Source: an uncultured Actinomycetes bacterium (GTDB lineage: Bacteria; Actinomycetota; Actinomycetes; Nanopelagicales; Nanopelagicaceae). From it: 60,203 bases of DNA. Positions within the stretch are counted from its first letter, which is position 1; every line of letters begins with the position of its first letter. The position numbers were made by a program, and so were the translations under genes. The stretch is taken from contig CAIMMQ010000122.1 in NCBI GenBank assembly GCA_903842675.1, positions 1-60,203 of the forward strand. The letters are read 5' to 3'. The notes beneath the pieces were generated by a model, which was not told the DNA's origin, made no database searches, and was given only the letters and a program-made list of their open reading frames with translations. This document shows positions 7,923 through 19,171 of the stretch, in pieces.

Positions 7923-9782
7923 CTAAATTGAATACGGCTGCAGTCTTATATTGAAGGGCCGTAAGCCTTTTAAGGAGCGATAGCGTGCCAAATCTTCGAA
8001 AAATTTAGCAAAAACTAATTGGTCTACTCCCCTTGATCGGATCACCAATTTTGCCGCATCATCCAACGTTGATTTATCAGTTTGAACTACGCTACTACTG
8101 AAAATCTCTAGGCCATCAATCGAACGTGCGAGTTGAGAAATATCGGCTTTTGTTCCAATAACGCAGGCCATTAATACAACTGGCGGCAAATTTGCGCCTT
8201 GCCTTTCAGCAATCTCGGCATGTGCCAAATCGTATGCCGCGTTCTTAGGATCCTTCTTCAGCGCACGCGCTATCGGATGCTCTGGCGTTAAAGCGAGATA
8301 AATATCTCCGCCTGGAAGCACTAGAGATATATCGTCAAAAATCCGAGCCCGCGCTTCTTCACTAGCGCGCAAATGTGTTCTATTCGTAAGATTTTCCAAG
8401 GAGTGCAAAATTAACGCCTGATAATCCCCTATTGGCTCGCAACCGTATGTGGCAATAACTAGAAATGGACCTTTCGAACTTTCCGGCAAGACATCTAGTC
8501 GAGAACTACCTTTGCTTGTTAAAACTTGGTAACCGGGGATGGATTTAGTTAGTTCCTCAGCAAAACGATCCGAACCCTTCCCCACGATACGTTTAACGTC
8601 AGAGGAACAATATGTACAAACCCAGTTCGGATATTGCCTTGAACATAAGACGCAGCCAGGAGGGCTCTTGGCACTGGTCACCGCCAAACGACCACCGCAT
8701 TCGCATACTGCAAGATTTCTACATTTCTGACAAGAGAAAGTATTTACGTAGCCAGGCTGTGGAAGAACAACCAGCACATTACCCTTTTTTAAACCCTCTT
8801 TAACGATAGCAATATCAGATTTACGAGAGCCTTCAAAATAATATGTTTTCAGCGGAACCAAAACCTCTTCTTTCTCGGTACTAGCCAGCGCAACTTCTAA
8901 ACTTGGTGATGAAGATATAAAAACTACTTCGTTCTCCTTCGCCCTAATCAGGGCGACATCTCTAACATTCCAACCTGGCGCGCGTTTCTCGTACATTGAT
9001 TCATCGCCATCACTCAAAACAATGATTCTCGAACCAGCGCGCAATGGCGTAAAAATCGCACTTCGAGTACCAACGATCAACGTTGGCGAACTAAATATCG
9101 TCTCCAAGAAGTTGCGATAGCGATCACTCTTTTCCAATTTTGAAGTTAAATACAAAGCTGGCGCAAGTGCACTTGTTGCTGCTGTCAGCCGGTTCCTTAC
9201 AAATTCCACCTCACGCTCATCCGGGACGATTACAAGAACTTGCGACCCATTAGTTACCTGGGCCATTGATTGCGATACCAGTTTCAAAAGGTCCGTACTC
9301 GATACTTTTAGAACGCTGCGTGGTGATCTAGATTCTCTGGCTTCTAAATCCACAGGTGGCCTGCGCCCGGAAAAATCGTTTTCTACTTTTGCAACTCGGG
9401 GCGGTATTGCACTTCGGATCAAGTCCCATACTCCACACGCGAAAAGCTTGGCAACATCTTCTAAAAGTGCATGCAAATCTTGCGTAAAAATTGGTATCGG
9501 AGATAAGACCTTAGAGATAAATTTCAATTTACCAGTAACTGTTGCTTCGCTGTGGCGTGAAACTATGTACCCGGAACAAACTTTAGAACCAAATGGAACT
9601 TCTACCAACGTCCCCGGTTGTGCTTTTGTATCTAGCCCAATCGGAACCGCGTAATCGTAAGTTCCACTTAAATGGAAAATTCCAGTATCTACTAAAACTT
9701 TAGCTACCCCTAGGTTGGGTGCGATTTTATTTTCAGTTGGAGTTCGCTGAACTTTCAGGCGTAGTGGTTTAACTATCGCCAT
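7923..9782 (-). CDS. priA: PriA-like primosomal protein lacking helicase motifs
   Basis: Probable replication-restart protein. The 619-aa frame has the PriA N-terminal DNA-binding domain (VAKVLVDTGIFHLSGTYDYAVP) and the zinc-binding cysteine cluster in the middle (SCQKCRNLAVCECGG, then CVLC and CTYC). The Walker A GSGKT loop is absent and the DEEH box is replaced by SDGDES, so it should not be an active helicase. This loss is known for actinobacterial PriA (for example the M. tuberculosis protein) and is not evidence of a pseudogene here, since the frame is intact and the position, next to metK, is the standard one. Confidence 0.9.
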   Translation of the reverse strand: MAIVKPLRLKVQRTPTENKIAPNLGVAKVLVDTGIFHLSGTYDYAVPIGLDTKAQPGTLVEVPFGSKVCSGYIVSRHSEATVTGKLKFISKVLSPIPIFTQDLHALLEDVAKLFACGVWDLIRSAIPPRVAKVENDFSGRRPPVDLEARESRSPRSVLKVSSTDLLKLVSQSMAQVTNGSQVLVIVPDEREVEFVRNRLTAATSALAPALYLTSKLEKSDRYRNFLETIFSSPTLIVGTRSAIFTPLRAGSRIIVLSDGDESMYEKRAPGWNVRDVALIRAKENEVVFISSSPSLEVALASTEKEEVLVPLKTYYFEGSRKSDIAIVKEGLKKGNVLVVLPQPGYVNTFSCQKCRNLAVCECGGRLAVTSAKSPPGCVLCSRQYPNWVCTYCSSDVKRIVGKGSDRFAEELTKSIPGYQVLTSKGSSRLDVLPESSKGPFLVIATYGCEPIGDYQALILHSLENLTNRTHLRASEEARARIFDDISLVLPGGDIYLALTPEHPIARALKKDPKNAAYDLAHAEIAERQGANLPPVVLMACVIGTKADISQLARSIDGLEIFSSSVVQTDKSTLDDAAKLVIRSRGVDQLVFAKFFEDLARYRSLKGLRPFNIRLQPYSI

Positions 9783-9798
9783 AAATTACCTCCAGGTA

Positions 9799-10992
9799 CT
9801 ACCTAGAAGATGCTTCTTGCAGATTCTTAACACGATCGGCACGTTCCCAGGTGAACTCTGGTAGTTCGCGACCGAAGTGACCATAAGAACTTGTTAAAGA
9901 GTAAATTGGACGCAATAAATCTAAATCTCTAATGATGGCGGCTGGGCGCAGGTCAAAGGTATTCATCACTGCGTCAACTATGCGGGCCTCTGGAATGGTA
10001 TTTGTGCCAAAAGTTTCAACAAAAAGTCCGACTGGTTGTGCCTTACCGATTGCATATGCAACCTGAACTTCACAACGCTTCGCTAATCCAGCAGCCACTA
10101 CATTTTTAGCTATCCAACGCATTGCATATGCGGCGCTGCGGTCAACCTTAGATGGATCTTTTCCGGAGAAAGCCCCGCCGCCGTGCCTGGCCATACCACC
10201 ATAAGTATCAACAATAATTTTGCGACCGGTCAGCCCGGCGTCGCCCATCGGACCGCCAATTACGAAACGACCAGTTGGGTTAATGAGAATACGGACATCC
10301 GAAGTATCAATTTTCAAACCCGAAATGATTGGGTCTATCACCAACTTCTTCAAATCAGGAGTTAAAGTCTCATCTAGATCAACTTCTGGTGCATGTTGAG
10401 TTGAAATTACAATCGTATTCAGAGCTACCGCGCGATCACCGTCATACTCGATAGTTACCTGTGTCTTGCCATCCGGCCTAAGATAACCAACTTCCTCATT
10501 TTTACGTACCTTGGAAAGTTGCATGGAGAGTCGATGTGCTAACGAAATAGGAAGTGGCATTAATTCAGGAGTGTCATCACAGGCGTAACCGAACATCAAA
10601 CCCTGGTCGCCAGCTCCTTGAAGATCTAACGGGTCCACAGAATCAGATACACGTTTTTCAAAGGCAGAGTCAACGCCCTGTGCAATGTCACCAGATTGTT
10701 GTCCGATAGATAGCGAGACACCGCAAGAATTACCGTCGAAACCCTTTTCTGATGAGTCATATCCGATACGCAAAACTGTATCGCGAACGATAGTCATCAC
10801 ATCTGCATAACCGTTCGTCGTAACTTCACCAGCAACGTGAACTTGGCCAGTGGTTATCAAGGTCTCTACTGCCACGCGACTTTTTGAATCTTGACTCAAA
10901 AGTGAATCCAAAATTGCATCAGAAATTTGATCGGCCATCTTGTCCGGGTGTCCCTCGGTAACAGATTCCGAAGTGAATAGTCGTTTAGTCAT
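9799..10992 (-). CDS. metK: S-adenosylmethionine synthase
   Basis: Makes SAM from methionine and ATP. The 397-aa protein starts [18 protein letters not shown], has the [18 protein letters not shown] signature and the ATP-binding [15 protein letters not shown] segment. I prefer ATG 10992 because an AGG lies 8 bases before it and it gives the usual N-terminus; ATG 10998 is the alternative. The start lies inside the end of coaBC (8-bp overlap). Confidence 0.97.
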   Translation of the reverse strand: MTKRLFTSESVTEGHPDKMADQISDAILDSLLSQDSKSRVAVETLITTGQVHVAGEVTTNGYADVMTIVRDTVLRIGYDSSEKGFDGNSCGVSLSIGQQSGDIAQGVDSAFEKRVSDSVDPLDLQGAGDQGLMFGYACDDTPELMPLPISLAHRLSMQLSKVRKNEEVGYLRPDGKTQVTIEYDGDRAVALNTIVISTQHAPEVDLDETLTPDLKKLVIDPIISGLKIDTSDVRILINPTGRFVIGGPMGDAGLTGRKIIVDTYGGMARHGGGAFSGKDPSKVDRSAAYAMRWIAKNVVAAGLAKRCEVQVAYAIGKAQPVGLFVETFGTNTIPEARIVDAVMNTFDLRPAAIIRDLDLLRPIYSLTSSYGHFGRELPEFTWERADRVKNLQEASSR

Positions 10993-12193
10993 TGGCATAA
11001 CCTAACTTAACTCGCGTAGTAAGGGCTAGATTTAGTAATTCATTGGCAAGCGTGTCTTTACCTGCGGTCTCAAACTTTGATACATCTCCTGAAGAATTCA
11101 AAATCCATCCCTCGGTCTCATCTTGACCAAAAATTGCACCTTCGCTGACATCATTCAAATATAAGAGATCCGCGCCTTTTGCTGAGATTTTCACTCTTGC
11201 TCGCTCTAGCGAATCTTCACCAGTTTCAGCTGCAAAAGCGATCACAACTTGCTTCTTCTTCGCTGATGTTAGAGATTTCAAGATATCTAGATTCTCAATT
11301 AATTCTATCGATGAATAATCTGACTTCGATAATTTTTGATTTGCCAGTTTGGCCGGTTTGGCATCAGCAACGGCTGCCGACATAACCAAAATATTGCAGT
11401 CTGAAAAATTATCGCTAAGAGCTTTTGCCATTTCCTGCGCACTCTCTACTTTAACAATTTCGACACCTTGTGGATCTGCTAGTGCCACATTCGCACTTAC
11501 AAGTACTACTCGAGCACCGCGATTACGTGCGGCGATTGCGAAGGCGTAACCTTGTTTTCCAGTTGATCGATTTGCGATAAATCGAACTGGATCGATGGCC
11601 TCATGTGTTCCACCGGCGCTAATCAAAACTTTAAGACCTAATAGGTCAGATGTTAGATCAAGAAAGGCTGAAATTTCCGAGATTAATCGCGTTACTTCTG
11701 GATAACGGCCAGAACCAACATCATCACCGGTCAAACGTCCGGTATCTGGTTCAATCACCAAGATGCCACGTTCACGCAGCGTCTGAACATTTTTTTGGGT
11801 TGCTGCGTTCTCCCACATTTCTGTGTGCATCGCGGGAACAAGAATTTTAGGGGCGCTGCTTGCGATAAAAATATTTGTGAGCAAATCATCAGCTATGCCA
11901 TGAGCAAATTTTGCCAGCAGATCTGCTGTCGTTGGCGCAACAATGATGACATCTGCTATCCGAGCAGATTTAATATGTGCAACATCAGAGATGTTGTTCC
12001 AAAGATTTTCATTTACTGGGCGGTGCGAGAGCGCTTCCCAGGTTGCTTTTCCGACAAAATTTAAACTGGCCCGCGTGGGAACAACTGAAATTTGTAAACC
12101 AAGATCTTGCAACCGGCGCAGCAACTCGGCAGATTTATAAGCGGATATACCCCCACCAACGCCGAGAATTACCTCACGACCTTGAAGGGACAT
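10985..12193 (-). CDS. coaBC: Bifunctional phosphopantothenoylcysteine decarboxylase/synthetase
   Basis: Two steps of coenzyme A synthesis: ligation of cysteine to phosphopantothenate and its decarboxylation. The 402-aa protein has an N-terminal flavoprotein decarboxylase ([18 protein letters not shown], the VPAMHTEMW substrate clamp; His replaces the usual Asn of PAMN, as in other actinobacterial sequences I recall) and a C-terminal synthetase with [22 protein letters not shown] and AAVADAKP. It sits between rpoZ and metK in the conserved order. Confidence 0.95.
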   Translation of the reverse strand: MSLQGREVILGVGGGISAYKSAELLRRLQDLGLQISVVPTRASLNFVGKATWEALSHRPVNENLWNNISDVAHIKSARIADVIIVAPTTADLLAKFAHGIADDLLTNIFIASSAPKILVPAMHTEMWENAATQKNVQTLRERGILVIEPDTGRLTGDDVGSGRYPEVTRLISEISAFLDLTSDLLGLKVLISAGGTHEAIDPVRFIANRSTGKQGYAFAIAARNRGARVVLVSANVALADPQGVEIVKVESAQEMAKALSDNFSDCNILVMSAAVADAKPAKLANQKLSKSDYSSIELIENLDILKSLTSAKKKQVVIAFAAETGEDSLERARVKISAKGADLLYLNDVSEGAIFGQDETEGWILNSSGDVSKFETAGKDTLANELLNLALTTRVKLGYAND

Positions 12194-12206
12194 GCTCTTA
12201 TTAAAT

Positions 12207-12479
12207 TTAAGCGGTTACTTCTGGAGCAACAGGTTCTAAGTTTTCAATCGTTAAGAGACCTTCGTTAATTTCACGAAGCGCGATTGAAAGAGGTTTTTCA
12301 TGGACGTAGGTTTCAACTAGCGGACCAACATATTCCAGTAAACCTTCACCGAGTTGCGAATAGTAGGCATTGATCTGACGCGCACGCTTCGCTGCATACA
12401 GAACGAGGCTATATTTTGAACCAGCTTTATCTAACAACTCATCGATCGGTGGATTTGTAATGCCGTCCATGCTGGTCAT
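12207..12479 (-). CDS. rpoZ: RNA polymerase omega subunit
   Basis: Small assembly subunit of RNA polymerase. The 90-aa protein has the omega signature [20 protein letters not shown] followed by [12 protein letters not shown], and an actinobacterial-type C-terminal tail with [15 protein letters not shown]. It lies directly downstream of gmk, as in Streptomyces and Mycobacterium. Confidence 0.94.
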   Translation of the reverse strand: MTSMDGITNPPIDELLDKAGSKYSLVLYAAKRARQINAYYSQLGEGLLEYVGPLVETYVHEKPLSIALREINEGLLTIENLEPVAPEVTA

Positions 12480-12520
12480 AAGGAAGCCTTTCTAAAAAAG
12501 TGATGTTCCGAGCCGTTTAA

Positions 12521-13411
12521 TTACAACTGGCGTGATGAGGCCAAGGATAGCAGTACTGCGGCCACCTCATGAACCTCGGTATTTACGATTATTTCATCGA
12601 ATTCGCTCGCCGCTGCCATCTCTTCTTGTGCCAAAGCAAGCCTCGCTGCTCGCCTTTCGGGGGAATCCGTACCTCTAGCGGTTAATCTGGAAACGAGTTC
12701 CTCCCAAGAAGGTGGCGCTATAAATACCAACATGGCTTCCGGAGCTACTTTGCGGATCTGTCTCGCGCCCGCAATTTCAATTTCAAGAAGAACATGCTTT
12801 CCAATTTCTAGCGCATCTTTTACCGGTTTCTTCGGAGTTCCATATCTCGCCCCGGCAAATTGCGCCCATTCTAGAAAATCGCCACGATTTATCATCTCAT
12901 CAAACTCTGCATCATTTAAAAAATAATAATCAACGCCATTAGTCTCACCGGGCCTTGGTTCGCGTGTAGTTGCGGAAATTGAAATCCAAATATGAGAATT
13001 GCTTCGTAATTCAGAAGTAATAGTGCTCTTGCCAACGCCACCCGGACCGGACATAACGATGAGAGTTCCTTGCTTTTCCGCTTTGGAATTAACGCGATTC
13101 AAAATCTTCTCATTTCGTAGCGCCAGGGTTTGTTTGCTACCTATACCGCCAATTCTACGGGTAAGTGAGATATCCGCCCGCTCCATGATCGCTTTAACCT
13201 TTGTAACGCCCACACCAGGAATCGCTTCCAGGACTTCCACTACTTTCAAACGTGCTATTGAATCACGAGGATCAGCGATGGCATCGAAAATATCCCGCTC
13301 GCCATTTCGGAGTAAAGCCTTAAATTGTGCTCGCTCGCCTCGAGCAAGTACCGCTTTTCGGCCAGCGGCTTTCAACTGATCAAGTGAAAGTTTGGGTGGA
13401 TTACTGCTCAT
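12521..13411 (-). CDS. gmk: Fusion: actinobacterial IHF-like domain + guanylate kinase
   Basis: The 296-aa frame joins two proteins that are separate neighbouring genes in Streptomyces and Mycobacterium. Residues 1-104 resemble the actinobacterial nucleoid protein sIHF/mIHF: a long basic helix (RKAVLARGERAQFKALLRNG), then VLEAIPGVGVTKVKAIM and LTRRIGGIG, the helix-two-turn-helix DNA-binding core. Residues 113-296 are a full guanylate kinase (GMP to GDP) with P-loop GPGGVGKS (122-129) and the GMP-binding TTREPRPGETNGVDYYF. No stop lies between them. An in-frame TTG at 13102 (residue 104) preceded by GAGAAG could allow separate Gmk translation; the only internal ATG (residue 120) would remove the first strand of the kinase. 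Located between pyrF and rpoZ. Confidence 0.9.
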   Translation of the reverse strand: MSSNPPKLSLDQLKAAGRKAVLARGERAQFKALLRNGERDIFDAIADPRDSIARLKVVEVLEAIPGVGVTKVKAIMERADISLTRRIGGIGSKQTLALRNEKILNRVNSKAEKQGTLIVMSGPGGVGKSTITSELRSNSHIWISISATTREPRPGETNGVDYYFLNDAEFDEMINRGDFLEWAQFAGARYGTPKKPVKDALEIGKHVLLEIEIAGARQIRKVAPEAMLVFIAPPSWEELVSRLTARGTDSPERRAARLALAQEEMAAASEFDEIIVNTEVHEVAAVLLSLASSRQL

Positions 13412-13433
13412 TTTAATATCATATAAATAAAAA

Positions 13434-14120
13434 CTAGATTGACTTCAAGATAGCGGCTGCGGCATCTGCCATCGTGTCCAAACTGGGTTGCCCAGTAATT
13501 GGCCGCCCAATCACCAAATAATTTGCCCCAGCTTCAATTGCCTGCGCCGGGGTCATAAATCTCTTCTGATCTCCTGCTGCTGATCCGACAGGTCGAACTC
13601 CAGGAGTTATCAAGGTAACGCCATCGCCAACCGCAGAACGGATAGCACCAACTTCAAATGGTGAACAAACAATTGCTCTGGCGCCGGCTGTTACTGCGAT
13701 TTTCGCAAGCGCAACCGCGCTTTGTTCTGCATTACTGGCAAATCCGAGTTCGCCCAGCTCCTCATCCGACAAGGAGGTAAGAATTGTTACCGCGGTAATT
13801 GCGATAGAAGGATCTGCAAGTGCCGCAGCAGAAACCATCTCTCGCCCACCACTGGCATGGACAGTTAGAAATTTAGGCTTCAGTTGTGAAATAGATTTCA
13901 CGCTGTTGGCTACAGTGTTTGGGATGTCGTGCAATTTGAGATCAAGGAATATCTCGAAATCACCATTCTTGCGCAATTCAGCAATTCCCGAAGCCCCAAA
14001 TTTCAGAAAAAATTCCAGACCCACTTTATAGATATCAATTGAATCTTTGGTTGCATTTATCCAATCAGCAGCCTTTGAAATCTCATCGGCATCAAGGGCC
14101 AAGATAATCGGTGATCTCAT
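13434..14120 (-). CDS. pyrF: Orotidine-5'-phosphate decarboxylase, type 1
   Basis: Final step of UMP synthesis. The 228-aa TIM barrel has the type 1 catalytic array in FLDLKLHDIPNTVANSV (Lys and Asp of the D-x-K-x-x-D motif) and the phosphate loop VTPGVRPVGSAAGDQKR. Streptomyces and Mycobacterium carry the distinct type 2 enzyme at this position, so the type 1 form is notable. Its ATG overlaps the pyrD stop by 4 bp. Confidence 0.95.
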   Translation of the reverse strand: MRSPIILALDADEISKAADWINATKDSIDIYKVGLEFFLKFGASGIAELRKNGDFEIFLDLKLHDIPNTVANSVKSISQLKPKFLTVHASGGREMVSAAALADPSIAITAVTILTSLSDEELGELGFASNAEQSAVALAKIAVTAGARAIVCSPFEVGAIRSAVGDGVTLITPGVRPVGSAAGDQKRFMTPAQAIEAGANYLVIGRPITGQPSLDTMADAAAAILKSI

Positions 14121-15064
14121 TGCGTTGCCTCTCTGTGGGCATAACCGACAGCTTCTTTCAAACTATTAAACCCTCGTTCAACCAATAGGGCTTCAAGTTC
14201 TTCCTTGATTCGGATACACGCTGTTGGATCTCCAAACGTTGCTGTACCGATCGATGTTGCACTTGCACCCGCCAAAATTAATTCAAGCGCATCTCGGCCA
14301 CTTGCTACCCCGCCCATGCCCAAAATTTTCACATGAGGTAACCGAGCATGCACTTGGTAAATTGCACGAACCGCAATTGGTCGAATTGCTGGTCCGGAAA
14401 GACCGCCGGTAAAACCAGCCAATTTCGGACGCATAGTATTTGTATCAATAACCATCGCTAAGACAGTATTAATTAGCGCTAATGCATCTGCTCCTGCAGC
14501 AACTACTTCTTCGGCAATATCAGCAATATTTGTCACATCTGGTGTCAGTTTTGCAATTATCGGAAGTTCTCCCCCAATGTTGCGCCGAACTGCTTCGATA
14601 GCCGCCCGTGCTGTTTCTGGATTGCAGGCGAAGACTTGCCCTCTATTTTCTACATTGGGACAGGAAATATTTACCTCTAACGCACTAATCCCAGGAACCG
14701 CCCGCATTTTTCGGGCGAGAACTGCATAGTCCTCAACACTTTCCCCGGCTATTGAAACAACAATTGCGACACCTTGTTCACGAAGCCAAGGAATGTCGTT
14801 CTCTAAAAATGTATCAATTCCTGGGCCTTGTAATCCTATTGAATTAAGCATGCCACTGGGAGTTTCAGCCATTCTCGGTGTTGGGCGACCAGATCGGGGT
14901 TTAACCATAATTGATTTTGTAACAAGGGCGCCAAGTTCGCGCAGGTCGAAAAATTGACTTAGCTCTTTCCCAGAACCGGCGCAGCCACTAGCCGTGAATA
15001 TCGGATTATTAAAATTTGCCGAACCGAGAGCAGTCGCGTAATCAAAACTCAATTTGCACCCCAA
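14117..15064 (-). CDS. pyrD: Dihydroorotate dehydrogenase B, catalytic subunit
   Basis: Oxidises dihydroorotate to orotate using FMN. The 315-aa protein has the class 1 catalytic cysteine in EVNISCPNVENRGQVF and pairs with the adjacent pyrK, which makes it the NAD-linked heteromeric class 1B enzyme rather than the membrane quinone-linked class 2. The start is assigned to TTG 15064, which has GAGG four bases upstream and overlaps pyrK by 16 bp; another TTG four codons in is an alternative. Confidence 0.93.
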   Translation of the reverse strand: MGCKLSFDYATALGSANFNNPIFTASGCAGSGKELSQFFDLRELGALVTKSIMVKPRSGRPTPRMAETPSGMLNSIGLQGPGIDTFLENDIPWLREQGVAIVVSIAGESVEDYAVLARKMRAVPGISALEVNISCPNVENRGQVFACNPETARAAIEAVRRNIGGELPIIAKLTPDVTNIADIAEEVVAAGADALALINTVLAMVIDTNTMRPKLAGFTGGLSGPAIRPIAVRAIYQVHARLPHVKILGMGGVASGRDALELILAGASATSIGTATFGDPTACIRIKEELEALLVERGFNSLKEAVGYAHREATQ

Positions 15065-15897
15065 GTTCCCTCAGGAATCTTGCGTTTGCTATTCCAGATA
15101 ACGCTGCTTCCATCGACAACTGGACCATCAATACAGGAGCGCAGCATGCGAATTACGCCATCTTCACCTTTAATTGGAAGTACACAAGTCATGCAAACTC
15201 CGATGCCACACGCCATAGATTCTTCGATGGCACATTGATGCATCACGCCAAATTCCTCTGCGATCTTAGTTATAGCCTCAAGCATTCCCATTGGGCCACA
15301 CGAATAGATGATTTCAATCCCATTATTTGCGATCAAATTTGGAATAACGTCACTAACTTTTCCAGGCGTACCGACAGAACCATCATCCGTTGTGATTGTG
15401 AGGCTGCTGACCGAACGCTTACCTTCAAGTGGCGCATAAATTTTCATCGCTGAACTTGCACCTAACACCATATCAACTCGACAACCGCGTGATTTCAATA
15501 TTTCTGAGAGCCCAAAGAGCGGGGCACTTCCGTAACCACCACCAACAAGTAGCGCCTTTACTGGCTCGGTAGGAATACCAAATGCAGTTCCTAGCGGTCC
15601 AACAAGATTTATAGTTGCTCCGGGAGCTAAGGAAGTTAACCAAATACTTCCTGGTCCATGAGGTGCGATAACCAATTCAACGAATCCGCCAGATAAACCA
15701 CGATCTGAGGCTCGATATATTGCAAAGGCGCGGCGTAGCACCATTGATGAAGTGGCACCACCGATAGAGATCGCAACAAAATTTCCAGGCTTCGCGTGCT
15801 TGGCAATGTCTCCAACGGAGAAAACCATATGATGATAGGCGCCGACTTTTTTATTGCTTATGATCTCAGAGGTGATTTGTTCGGCAAATTTATTCAT
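15049..15897 (-). CDS. pyrK: Dihydroorotate dehydrogenase electron-transfer subunit
   Basis: Passes electrons from PyrD through FAD and a [2Fe-2S] cluster to NAD+. The 282-aa protein has a ferredoxin-reductase FAD domain, an NAD-binding segment ([16 protein letters not shown]) and the cluster cysteines in [13 protein letters not shown] with a fourth in MLRSC. It overlaps carB (8 bp) and pyrD (16 bp), so the three are tightly coupled. Confidence 0.94.
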   Translation of the reverse strand: MNKFAEQITSEIISNKKVGAYHHMVFSVGDIAKHAKPGNFVAISIGGATSSMVLRRAFAIYRASDRGLSGGFVELVIAPHGPGSIWLTSLAPGATINLVGPLGTAFGIPTEPVKALLVGGGYGSAPLFGLSEILKSRGCRVDMVLGASSAMKIYAPLEGKRSVSSLTITTDDGSVGTPGKVSDVIPNLIANNGIEIIYSCGPMGMLEAITKIAEEFGVMHQCAIEESMACGIGVCMTCVLPIKGEDGVIRMLRSCIDGPVVDGSSVIWNSKRKIPEGTWGAN

Positions 15898-18800
15898 TTA
15901 TTGCTAGCCACTCTTGAATTGAATTTATCCCGAAAGGTTTTGCTTGAAGTTCTCTAATACCCGCAACCGCAGCCTTAAAGCCCGCAATGGTTGTTATACA
16001 CGGAACTGAACGTTGGATTGCTGCGGTACGAATCATCCAACCATCTTGCCTGGTTCCGCGTCCAAGTGGCGTATTTATAACCAGACCAACGGTGCCTTCA
16101 GTAATTAAATCAACAGCAGTTGGCTCCCCCGCACTTCCCCGACCTTGTGAATGTTTACGAACAACCTTTGACGCAATGCCTGAACGAGTTAGGAAATCAT
16201 GCGTACCTTGGGTTGTATACAAGATGAAACCCAGGTCTACTAACTCCTTTGCTGGTGTTAAAGCTGATGCTTTATCTCGCTCGGAAAGTGAGAGAAAAAC
16301 CGAACCTTCCAACGGAAGAGCACCGAAAGCAGCACTTTGAGATTTTGCATATGCTTCGCCAAAAGTAGTTGCTATGCCCATTACTTCACCGGTCGATCGC
16401 ATCTCAGGTCCAAGTACCGAATCAACTCCAGTTCCATCAATCCGTCGGAACCGGTTCCAAGGCAAGACCGCCTCTTTAACCGAAATACCGTTTGCTATTC
16501 CATCGCCACTTTCGGGCAATAACCCTTTAGCACGCAATTGTGGGATTGTTACACCAGATGAAATTAAGGCCGCGCTCTTTGCCAGCGGATTCCCGGTTGC
16601 CTTACTCACGAAGGGAACTGTGCGTGAAGCACGTGGATTCGCTTCTAAAACATAAAGTTTCTGATCAGATGTTCCGTTTTGCGAGACCGCAAATTGAATA
16701 TTGATCAGGCCCTTCACGCCAATGCCTTTTGCAAGTTTGAAGGTGGCTTCTCGAATTTCTTCTTTCAAACCCGAGTCAATTGAATAGCTTGGTAGCACAC
16801 AGGCTGAATCTCCAGAGTGAACTCCTGCTTCTTCGATGTGCTCCATAACGCCTGCCAAGAATAATTCTGAACCATCAAATAGCGCATCAACGTCTATTTC
16901 AATCGCGTCATCTAGGAATTTATCAATAAGAACTGGATGGTTAGGCGTAATTTCGGTCGCCTTCTTAATAAATTCTGCCAAAGACTCGTCATCATAAACA
17001 ATTTCCATTCCTCGGCCACCCAAGACGAATGAGGGTCTAACTAGAACTGGATAATTTATATCGTGCGCAATATTGAGCGCTTCATCGAAGGTATTAGCCA
17101 TCCCAAATTTCGGGGCGCGCAATGCATTAACGTTAAGTAGTTCACCGAATTGACCACGATCTTCGGCAATATCAATCGCATCTGGCGAAGTTCCAAGGAT
17201 TGTTACTCCCGCTTCTTGCAGCCCACGCGCAAGCCCAAGTGGAGTTTGTCCACCCAGCTGTGCAATGACTCCTAGAACTGGGCCAGCCGCCATTTCGGCC
17301 TGAATAACTTCAAAAACATCTTCTAAAGTTAATGGTTCAAAATATAGGCGATCAGATGTGTCGTAATCGGTTGAAACAGTTTCTGGATTGCAATTGATCA
17401 TCACAGTTTCATAGCCAGCTTCTTTCAGCGCAAATGCCGCATGCACACAGGAATAATCGAATTCTACTCCTTGGCCAATTCGGTTCGGTCCACTGCCTAA
17501 AATGATTATTGCCGGCTTGGTGCGTGGAAGAACTTCAGATTCTAAATCGTAACTTGAATAATAATAAGGGGTGTGTGCTTCAAACTCTGCTGCGCAAGTA
17601 TCAACCGTTTTATAAACTGGACGAACACCAAGGCGGGTACGAAGGACTAATACCTCTGCCACGCTCTGCCCAATTAAGTCAGAAATCTGCTGATCTGAGA
17701 AACCATTTGTCTTTGCTTTACGAAGCAGAACTTCATCTAACGATTTTGCGCTTGATATTTCAGAGGCAATCTCATTAATTAGATTTATCTGTGCGAGAAA
17801 CCACGGATCTACTTTTGTTGCAGCAAAAACTTCCTCAATAGTGGCTCCTTTGAAGAGCGCTAATTGAATCTGCTGCAAACGGTTCTCGGTTGGAATTGAC
17901 ATTTTTTCAAGCAAAGTTTCTTTCGAATCCCCGCCTGTCGGCCAAGAAAAACTCGTACCCTTTTTCTCTACCGAACGAAGTGCCTTTTGTAGCGCCTCTG
18001 GGAAAGAGCGTCCAATTGCCATCGCTTCGCCAACACTCTTCATAGTTGTAGTAAGGCGAGTATCCGCTTCAGGGAATTTTTCAAAGGCAAACCGTGGAAC
18101 TTTGACAACAATGTAGTCAAGTGTCGGCTCGAAGGAAGCCGGCGTAGATTTAGTTATATCGTTTTGAATCTCATCGAGCGTATATCCAATCGCAAGTTTG
18201 GTAGCGATCTTTGCGATTGGAAAGCCTGTTGCCTTTGATGCAAGCGCGGAGGATCTGGAAACACGTGGATTCATTTCAATCACAATAATCCGACCATCTG
18301 CGGGGTTAACGGCAAATTGAATATTGCAACCACCAGTAGCTACGCCAACTTCACGGATGATATCTATCGATAAATTACGAAGTTTTTGAAATTCCACGTC
18401 CGTCAGAGTTAAGGCAGGAGCCACCGTTATTGAATCCCCGGTGTGCACACCCATTGGATCGATGTTCTCTATACTGCAAACAATGACCACGTTATCTTTA
18501 TGATCACGCATTACTTCCAATTCAAATTCTTTCCAGCCGATGATCGATTCTTCAAGCAAAACTTCCGTTGTTGGGCTGTGGCGCAAGCCGGCTCCAGCGA
18601 TCAATTCCAACTCTGTTTGGTCATAAGCAATACCAGAACCAAGTCCACCCATTGTGAAAGATGGCCGTACTACTACTGGATATGAAAGTTCGGCTGCGGC
18701 AGCCAAGCAATCCGCCATTGAATGAGCGATACGCGATTTTGCCGAAGTTCCACCAATTTTCTCAACAATACCTTTGAAGGTTTCGCGATCTTCTCCCCGC

Positions 18801-19171
18801 TTGATTGCCGGGATATCTGCACCAATCAACTTAACTCCAAGACGCTCTAGTGAACCGCGTTCGTAAAGGGATATCGCAGCATTCAAAGCCGTTTGGCCGC
18901 CAAGTGTTGCCAGGATTGCCGTTGGCTTCTCTTTGCGAATTATCGCTTCAATGATTTCCGGTGTAATCGGTTCGATATAGGTGGCATCGGCAAATTCTGG
19001 ATCAGTCATGATTGTTGCTGGATTGGAATTTATAAGAATTACTCTTATTCCTTCATCGCGCAGAACCCGGCACGCTTGCGTACCTGAATAATCAAATTCA
19101 CATGCCTGTCCGATAACAATCGGTCCGCTACCAATTACAAGAACGCTTTCGATAGATTTATCTCTAGGCAT
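15890..19171 (-). CDS. carB: Carbamoyl-phosphate synthase large subunit
   Basis: Synthesises carbamoyl phosphate for pyrimidines and arginine. The 1093-aa protein has the expected tandem halves, each with an ATP-grasp: [21 protein letters not shown] near the start and the matching [19 protein letters not shown] near residue 560, and a C-terminal allosteric MGS-like domain ([11 protein letters not shown]). ATG 19171 ([14 protein letters not shown]) matches the family N-terminus better than GTG 19180; either overlaps carA (8 or 17 bp). Confidence 0.96.
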   Translation of the reverse strand: MPRDKSIESVLVIGSGPIVIGQACEFDYSGTQACRVLRDEGIRVILINSNPATIMTDPEFADATYIEPITPEIIEAIIRKEKPTAILATLGGQTALNAAISLYERGSLERLGVKLIGADIPAIKRGEDRETFKGIVEKIGGTSAKSRIAHSMADCLAAAAELSYPVVVRPSFTMGGLGSGIAYDQTELELIAGAGLRHSPTTEVLLEESIIGWKEFELEVMRDHKDNVVIVCSIENIDPMGVHTGDSITVAPALTLTDVEFQKLRNLSIDIIREVGVATGGCNIQFAVNPADGRIIVIEMNPRVSRSSALASKATGFPIAKIATKLAIGYTLDEIQNDITKSTPASFEPTLDYIVVKVPRFAFEKFPEADTRLTTTMKSVGEAMAIGRSFPEALQKALRSVEKKGTSFSWPTGGDSKETLLEKMSIPTENRLQQIQLALFKGATIEEVFAATKVDPWFLAQINLINEIASEISSAKSLDEVLLRKAKTNGFSDQQISDLIGQSVAEVLVLRTRLGVRPVYKTVDTCAAEFEAHTPYYYSSYDLESEVLPRTKPAIIILGSGPNRIGQGVEFDYSCVHAAFALKEAGYETVMINCNPETVSTDYDTSDRLYFEPLTLEDVFEVIQAEMAAGPVLGVIAQLGGQTPLGLARGLQEAGVTILGTSPDAIDIAEDRGQFGELLNVNALRAPKFGMANTFDEALNIAHDINYPVLVRPSFVLGGRGMEIVYDDESLAEFIKKATEITPNHPVLIDKFLDDAIEIDVDALFDGSELFLAGVMEHIEEAGVHSGDSACVLPSYSIDSGLKEEIREATFKLAKGIGVKGLINIQFAVSQNGTSDQKLYVLEANPRASRTVPFVSKATGNPLAKSAALISSGVTIPQLRAKGLLPESGDGIANGISVKEAVLPWNRFRRIDGTGVDSVLGPEMRSTGEVMGIATTFGEAYAKSQSAAFGALPLEGSVFLSLSERDKASALTPAKELVDLGFILYTTQGTHDFLTRSGIASKVVRKHSQGRGSAGEPTAVDLITEGTVGLVINTPLGRGTRQDGWMIRTAAIQRSVPCITTIAGFKAAVAGIRELQAKPFGINSIQEWLAINE

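Noticed and set aside
7923-9782. priA as a decayed pseudogene
   Set aside because: The frame is full length with an intact cysteine cluster, and loss of helicase motifs is typical of actinobacteria.
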